Origin: Bacillota bacterium
Lineage (GTDB): Bacteria; Bacillota; Clostridia; Christensenellales; Aristaeellaceae
DNA: 64,000 nt
NCBI GenBank assembly: GCA_023396045.1
Contig: JAEWXD010000002.1
Location: 1-64,000, forward strand
Reading direction: 5' to 3'
Below the pieces are notes generated by a model that was not told the origin of the DNA, searched no databases, and saw only the letters and a list, made by a program, of their open reading frames with translations. The translations under genes were made by a program, and so were the position numbers. Below, one piece after another: positions 60,050 to 64,000 of this stretch. The first letter of the stretch is position 1; each line of letters starts with the position of its first letter.

Positions 60050-61828
60050 TTAATAATAGGTATAACGGCCTGTTAAACGTGGTAAATCTCTATACATGCC
60101 ATAGGCATCTGCGTATACCCTATAACTTTGGCCAATTTCCCATGGAGTTTTAGATTTGTTTTCCAGCAATATACGCAAAGGACGCTCTTCTGTGCCGCAA
60201 TTCATAATGGCAAGTTGTGGGTTTGAAGTAATAATTTCTTCTATTTGGCCAATGCAAACATATTTTTGGCCGGCACGCACACGCTCGTTAATGGTATTGA
60301 TAAGCTGGTTGTAGTTGGCATCGTCCATAGCCCAGGCAGAGCGTGAATATTTATCAATATCCGGTACATAGTATACGGTATGCTTAATTTCTGTGGTTTT
60401 GCTGCCGGGTTTGGATGCAGTAAAAACAATTTCATTATCGCCCATTTTATCAAACACAGCTTTAAAACTAAAGCTACCGTCTTTATCTATATTGGTAATA
60501 TCTAAATCTGTATGTGGCGTTTGCACCAGAATATAGGCTTCCGGAATGGTAACGGCACGCACTGTCATATAGTCAAAGGTAGAAACAGAGGAAATATCTG
60601 CAGCCAAATCTACCGGAATTTCTTGTTTTTCTCTGTAAATTACCACTTGTTGCACGTTTTCACGGCTATATTGTGCCTTGCAACGAATGGTAAATACATT
60701 ATCCCCTACAGGGCGTATGGGGGCGTTAAAGGTAACATTACCATCGTCTGTATTTACGATATCGGAATATTCTTCGTCATTGATCCAAAGTTTACTATTT
60801 TTACGCACTTTAATATCAATTTTATAAATGGAAGTATATACCGTATCTCTACGAGTTGCCGGCGTAATAATCTCCAGTGGAGAAAGCGGAATATCAATGG
60901 TATAGCTTACAGGTTCTAAGGGAATATGTTTACCATTGGTTTTACGTATATAAGGGCTAAGACTTACAGTAATGGTATCGTTTACATAATCCCCAAAATT
61001 TTCATACCAAGTATAATCCGCCACTTCAACGGTAGCATAGCCACCAACCACCATAAAGTTTTTATGCAACTCTTTGATATAGATTTGTGTGCCTTCCTCT
61101 CCGGGAATTTTAATGGTATGGGCAGCGGCATCATTTAAAATAGATGGAATTACGGTAGCCTGATTCGCCAATTTTTCGCTTTCCTGACCTGCTTTTTGAA
61201 AACGCAGAATAGAAACGGTACTAATGCCAATGGAAAGCAATACCATAGCAATGGGTATAAGCAACAGCATATTAAATTTGCGTTTTAACCGCGTATTATG
61301 TGCTTTGCGCCTATGTGCCTCTGCCCAGAGTTCTGCATTTTGGGGCTCTATGGCGGGCAATTTACCTGTGGGTGGTGCAGGCCTGTTCTCTAATTTTTGG
61401 CGTTGCATTTCCACACTTTCGCTAATGCCCATAAATTCGCCATTCATAGCATCAAAAATTTCACGCACACGGTTTGGATCCCAATCTTGCTCTTCCTGCA
61501 TGCCATGCTCTACAATTTCTTCCATTTTAGAGCTGCGTTTCACATTGCTTTGAATAAACTGTTTGGTAAGCCTACGGTTCTTTTCTTGCACACGCTTGCC
61601 TTGCACCGTGCTTTCACGTATATATACCATTTCCTGCGCCAATTTTTCACGGCTGTCGGTTGCTTCGCTTACTTCACCATATTGATCGGGGCGTACATAG
61701 ATGGTATTGTTTTCTTTTTTATTAACTTCTTCTAACCAAGAGGGCTGTGCCAGCGGCAAAGGGGTGCCACAATAAAAGCAGTTGATACTACCTATGCGAT
61801 TTAATTTTTGGCAATTAGGGCACTTCAT
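60050..61828 (-). CDS. Membrane protein with an N-terminal zinc ribbon, function unknown
   Basis: I do not recognise a named family for this 592-residue protein. GGAGG fixes the ATG at 61828. A zinc ribbon opens it (CPNCQKLNRIGSINCFYCG near residue 3). A charged cytoplasmic part (about 30-190) follows, then one membrane helix (about 191-212, LLLIPIAMVLLSIGISTVSI). The large external part (about 215-592) is beta-rich, with repeats that resemble immunoglobulin-like or Big-type units (FNAPIRPVGDNVFTIRCKA, FDKMGDNEIVFTASKPG). It sits between murB and a CHAP-type wall hydrolase with gaps of one to seven bases, so a role in envelope biogenesis is likely. Confidence 0.6.
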   Translation of the reverse strand: MKCPNCQKLNRIGSINCFYCGTPLPLAQPSWLEEVNKKENNTIYVRPDQYGEVSEATDSREKLAQEMVYIRESTVQGKRVQEKNRRLTKQFIQSNVKRSSKMEEIVEHGMQEEQDWDPNRVREIFDAMNGEFMGISESVEMQRQKLENRPAPPTGKLPAIEPQNAELWAEAHRRKAHNTRLKRKFNMLLLIPIAMVLLSIGISTVSILRFQKAGQESEKLANQATVIPSILNDAAAHTIKIPGEEGTQIYIKELHKNFMVVGGYATVEVADYTWYENFGDYVNDTITVSLSPYIRKTNGKHIPLEPVSYTIDIPLSPLEIITPATRRDTVYTSIYKIDIKVRKNSKLWINDEEYSDIVNTDDGNVTFNAPIRPVGDNVFTIRCKAQYSRENVQQVVIYREKQEIPVDLAADISSVSTFDYMTVRAVTIPEAYILVQTPHTDLDITNIDKDGSFSFKAVFDKMGDNEIVFTASKPGSKTTEIKHTVYYVPDIDKYSRSAWAMDDANYNQLINTINERVRAGQKYVCIGQIEEIITSNPQLAIMNCGTEERPLRILLENKSKTPWEIGQSYRVYADAYGMYRDLPRLTGRYTYY

Positions 61829-61829
61829 T

Positions 61830-62708
61830 CTATTCCTCCACAATCCATTGATCTGGATTATAGTATATCATACGGTCAAATTGTTCTTTTAAGGATTTTT
61901 GTACTTTAAAGTCTGCAACGCCATTGGCAAGCCAGCCATGGTCTTGCTGATATTTGCAAATGGCTTTAAAACTGGCTTGGTCAAAATGGGCTGTAATATC
62001 GTATTCACTGATGTAGTCAAGGGCAGCCAAATGCTTCTGCATGTTTTCTACTGCAAAACCACGATTGCCAAAGCGCATGGTAGTGCCTATGTTTGTGTTT
62101 GCATAGGTGCCATAGCCAAGAATTTGCCCCTTACCCAGTGGATAGCTGTTGCGCTGCACACGGTCTGGGTTATTGCCCTCTATAACATGCACAATGGTTT
62201 CCCCATTGGTTTGTTCTACATATTCTACAAGCGCCACATGGCTGGTGTTAAAGTTGCCCTCGTAACCCAAGAACATAAAATCACCGGTTTTGGGAACATA
62301 GCTGTTGGTTTCCAGTTTTTGCCCGGTTTCCCAGTACCATTGTGTGCCCCAATTAGGCACACGGCCTGTGCGGTGAATATACCTGCCTTGGCTTAAAAAC
62401 CAATCTCTACCCGTATTTTGACCAGAATACAGGGGATATACATTTTTTAGTAAATGGCTTGCAAAACGCTCGTCTGTTTGGTTTACTGCCCAACACAAAA
62501 ACTCTGCACACCATTCGGCTTGTGGGTCGCCTGCCCAAATACCATATTTGCTTGTGCCGTCTTTTTCTTCTATGGTGCCCAATTCTTCCCTTGCAACAGT
62601 AATAAGGTTTGCAATTTCTGCAGGAGTATCCTTAGTGAGTGAGATATTTTCTGCCTGTGCAAAGCTTACAGACAAAAGGGCAATGAGTAGTAAAAACCAT
62701 TTTTTCAT
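61830..62708 (-). CDS. Exported CHAP-type cell wall hydrolase with PG-binding domain
   Basis: The 292-residue product is exported (signal peptide ending in SFAQA before ENISLT, no lipobox) and is probably a peptidoglycan amidase or endopeptidase. The CHAP/NlpC-like domain (about 35-205) has the catalytic Cys in EWCAEFLCWAV near residue 67 and His in TSHVALVEYV near residue 155; GDFMFLGYEG lies between them. A peptidoglycan-binding (PG_binding_1 type) region follows at about 215-275 with AVENMQKHLAALDY and FKAICKYQQDHG. It lies between a family-5 binding protein and the zinc-ribbon membrane protein in one operon. Confidence 0.85.
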   Translation of the reverse strand: MKKWFLLLIALLSVSFAQAENISLTKDTPAEIANLITVAREELGTIEEKDGTSKYGIWAGDPQAEWCAEFLCWAVNQTDERFASHLLKNVYPLYSGQNTGRDWFLSQGRYIHRTGRVPNWGTQWYWETGQKLETNSYVPKTGDFMFLGYEGNFNTSHVALVEYVEQTNGETIVHVIEGNNPDRVQRNSYPLGKGQILGYGTYANTNIGTTMRFGNRGFAVENMQKHLAALDYISEYDITAHFDQASFKAICKYQQDHGWLANGVADFKVQKSLKEQFDRMIYYNPDQWIVEE

Positions 62709-62711
62709 GCT

Positions 62712-64000
62712 TTATTTTTTAATATTAAACTCTTCTATACCACGAAATACAGAGTTTTCTCGTATATCTCTGGCATTGGTAAACACTTTACGGGTTAACA
62801 TGGAGCCCATTCTATAAAACAAAGGAATAAAAGGCAAATCCTCTGTAAACTGCAGCTGTATTTCCTGCCCTTTGTAAGCAATTTCACTCAGGCCGGTTTG
62901 CTCTCTGTATTCTGCCATAAGGGTGTCCATCTTTTTACTTTTATAACGGCCGAAATTGCCCACTTTTGCATTGCTGCTCATAAGCAAAAAGCCGGGGTCA
63001 AAAGCATCGTCCATTTGGAAGGCAACCAGAGCCATATCAAAAGAATGGGCTTGCAGGTGGGTATGCACTTGGTCTATGCTTTTCAGTTCTATACGCACAC
63101 TGATTTTAAGCCTTTCAAGCATGGATTTAATGCGAAGCGCTGTTTCATAACGCACAGAATTTTCAGGATCTTCATACACAAGCAGGCGCAACGCAAAGTT
63201 TGCAAGATTTCCCTCTTCGTCTATTTTATCTAAAATACCGTCATCATCATTATCGTTCCAGCCAAGATTTTCTAAGGTTTGCCTTGCTTCTTCCAAATTA
63301 TATTGGTAGTAGCTATCAAGATCGGCATACATAAAGCTGGCACTGGGGAAGGGGGTATAAGCCCTGCTTACACGCCCTGCAAAAACACGGTTGCCAATGG
63401 CATTGAGATCTATGGCCTTCATAATCGCACGCCTTGCCTCTGCATCCTTGAGTCTGTACTCGTTATTATTCAATAGCAGTACTTCCAACTGATTGGTTCT
63501 ATAGGGCAAAGAAAGCACGCCTACACCGCTTTTATATTGGGCAGCAGCAAGGGAACGGGTAATGGCAGTATCCAGCCTGCCATATTCAAAATCACTCACT
63601 AATTTTTTTGTATTTTGGTAAAAGCTGACCAAAATGGTTTCTACCTGCGGGTGTTGTTTCCACCAAGATGCATTGGCTTTGAGCCATAGAGATTTTCCCG
63701 GTTCAAACTGGTCTATTACATAAGGGCCGGAGCCGGCAGGATTTTCTTGCTGCACTTGGTTAGCAGGCACTACAGGAAATGTAAGTGAATAAAGTGAAAT
63801 AAAGTAAGGGCGCTCGGTAAGTACGGTAAGCTGGGTTTCACTTGTAGCTTGGAAGCTTTTGATATTATAGCGCATAAGCGAATAATGGCCTTGAGGTAAG
63901 CCCTCTTCGTTCTTAGCACGCTCTAAAATAAAATTACCACTGGCGGCAATATCATAGGCTGTGAGTTTTTGCCCATTACTAAAGCTTACATCGTCCCGAA
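62712..64000 (-). CDS. Family-5 (oligopeptide/nickel type) substrate-binding protein, 5' end outside
   Basis: The frame runs to the window edge, so the N-terminus and any signal peptide are not visible. About 429 residues are seen. They match family-5 solute-binding proteins: LRDDV-like FRDDVSFSNGQKLTAYDI near the start, AGSGPYVIDQFEPGKSLWLKAN, ARRAIMKAIDLNAIGNRVF, and the late LPFIPLFYRMG. NENDDDGILDKIDEEG-like acidic stretch (NDNDDDGILDKIDEEGN) could bind calcium. The gene heads the visible part of an operon with a wall hydrolase; a role in peptide or wall-fragment uptake is possible, though no permease is visible. Confidence 0.85.
   Translation of the reverse strand, partial: RDDVSFSNGQKLTAYDIAASGNFILERAKNEEGLPQGHYSLMRYNIKSFQATSETQLTVLTERPYFISLYSLTFPVVPANQVQQENPAGSGPYVIDQFEPGKSLWLKANASWWKQHPQVETILVSFYQNTKKLVSDFEYGRLDTAITRSLAAAQYKSGVGVLSLPYRTNQLEVLLLNNNEYRLKDAEARRAIMKAIDLNAIGNRVFAGRVSRAYTPFPSASFMYADLDSYYQYNLEEARQTLENLGWNDNDDDGILDKIDEEGNLANFALRLLVYEDPENSVRYETALRIKSMLERLKISVRIELKSIDQVHTHLQAHSFDMALVAFQMDDAFDPGFLLMSSNAKVGNFGRYKSKKMDTLMAEYREQTGLSEIAYKGQEIQLQFTEDLPFIPLFYRMGSMLTRKVFTNARDIRENSVFRGIEEFNIKK

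Overview
The window looks like chromosomal DNA of an AT-rich anaerobic member of the Bacillota (Firmicutes), probably a Clostridia-type organism. The evidence is a sepF-yggT-ylmH-divIVA division cluster, whiA-rapZ, a SigB/SigF-type sigma factor, a three-subunit electron-bifurcating-type [FeFe] hydrogenase (HydABC), many TTG/GTG starts and strong purine-rich ribosome binding sites. No rRNA, phage, insertion sequence or CRISPR array is visible. One trait is unusual for a single-membrane Firmicute: none of the exported proteins whose N-terminus is visible carries a lipobox. All have ordinary signal-peptidase-I leaders, so the solute-binding proteins look soluble and periplasmic.

Layout. 1-1774 (minus): asparaginase and malic enzyme (cut by the left edge). 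1918-3749: CutC-like protein, NUDIX hydrolase and GNAT acetyltransferase. 4048-6480: zinc/manganese-type ABC importer (ZnuACB). 6704-9835: CUT1 sugar ABC importer. 9881-11224 (minus): MgtE. 11636-17881: FbpABC/AfuABC-like importer followed by a YesM/YesN two-component system. 18134-18749 (minus): seven tRNA genes in one unit. 18940-19551 (minus): exported cyclophilin. 19762-28285: a long, tightly packed run lysC, anti-sigma-like protein, sigma factor, HlyD-like protein, yggS, sepF, yggT, ylmH, divIVA, CorC-type protein. 29000-33446: hydrogenase operon. 33564-37321 (minus): orphan amino-acid-type binding protein with a zinc-ribbon protein, then an ATP-grasp ligase with an RraA-like protein. 37434-40178: LRR protein, then a hexapeptide acyltransferase and glmM. 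40404-44614 (minus): a PH-like small protein and a galactose/glucose-type MglBAC importer. 44977-47883: a short alaS and a PAP2 membrane phosphatase. 48084-50767 (minus): NUDIX and U32 peptidase-family protein. 50924-52462: gpmI. 52693-57306: aldolase, TRAP transporter and IclR regulator. 57349-64000 (minus): whiA, rapZ, murB, a zinc-ribbon membrane protein, a CHAP-type wall hydrolase and a family-5 binding protein cut by the right edge.

The genes fit a sugar- and amino-acid-fermenting anaerobe. Four carbohydrate or organic-acid importers (CUT1, Mgl, TRAP and possibly the Fbp/Afu type) feed glycolysis (gpmI). Reduced ferredoxin and NADH would be reoxidised by HydABC with release of H2, and malic enzyme and asparaginase connect C4 acids to pyruvate. 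In four importers a strong hairpin lies directly after the binding-protein gene, which would favour excess binding protein over membrane subunits. The most interesting points are the sigma/anti-sigma pair placed inside the division operon, a SepF whose membrane-targeting helix is internal, a 600-residue AlaRS without the C-terminal domain, the whiA-rapZ-murB cluster without yvcK, the lack of lipoproteins, and several candidate operators (hydrogenase, IclR and YesN targets).
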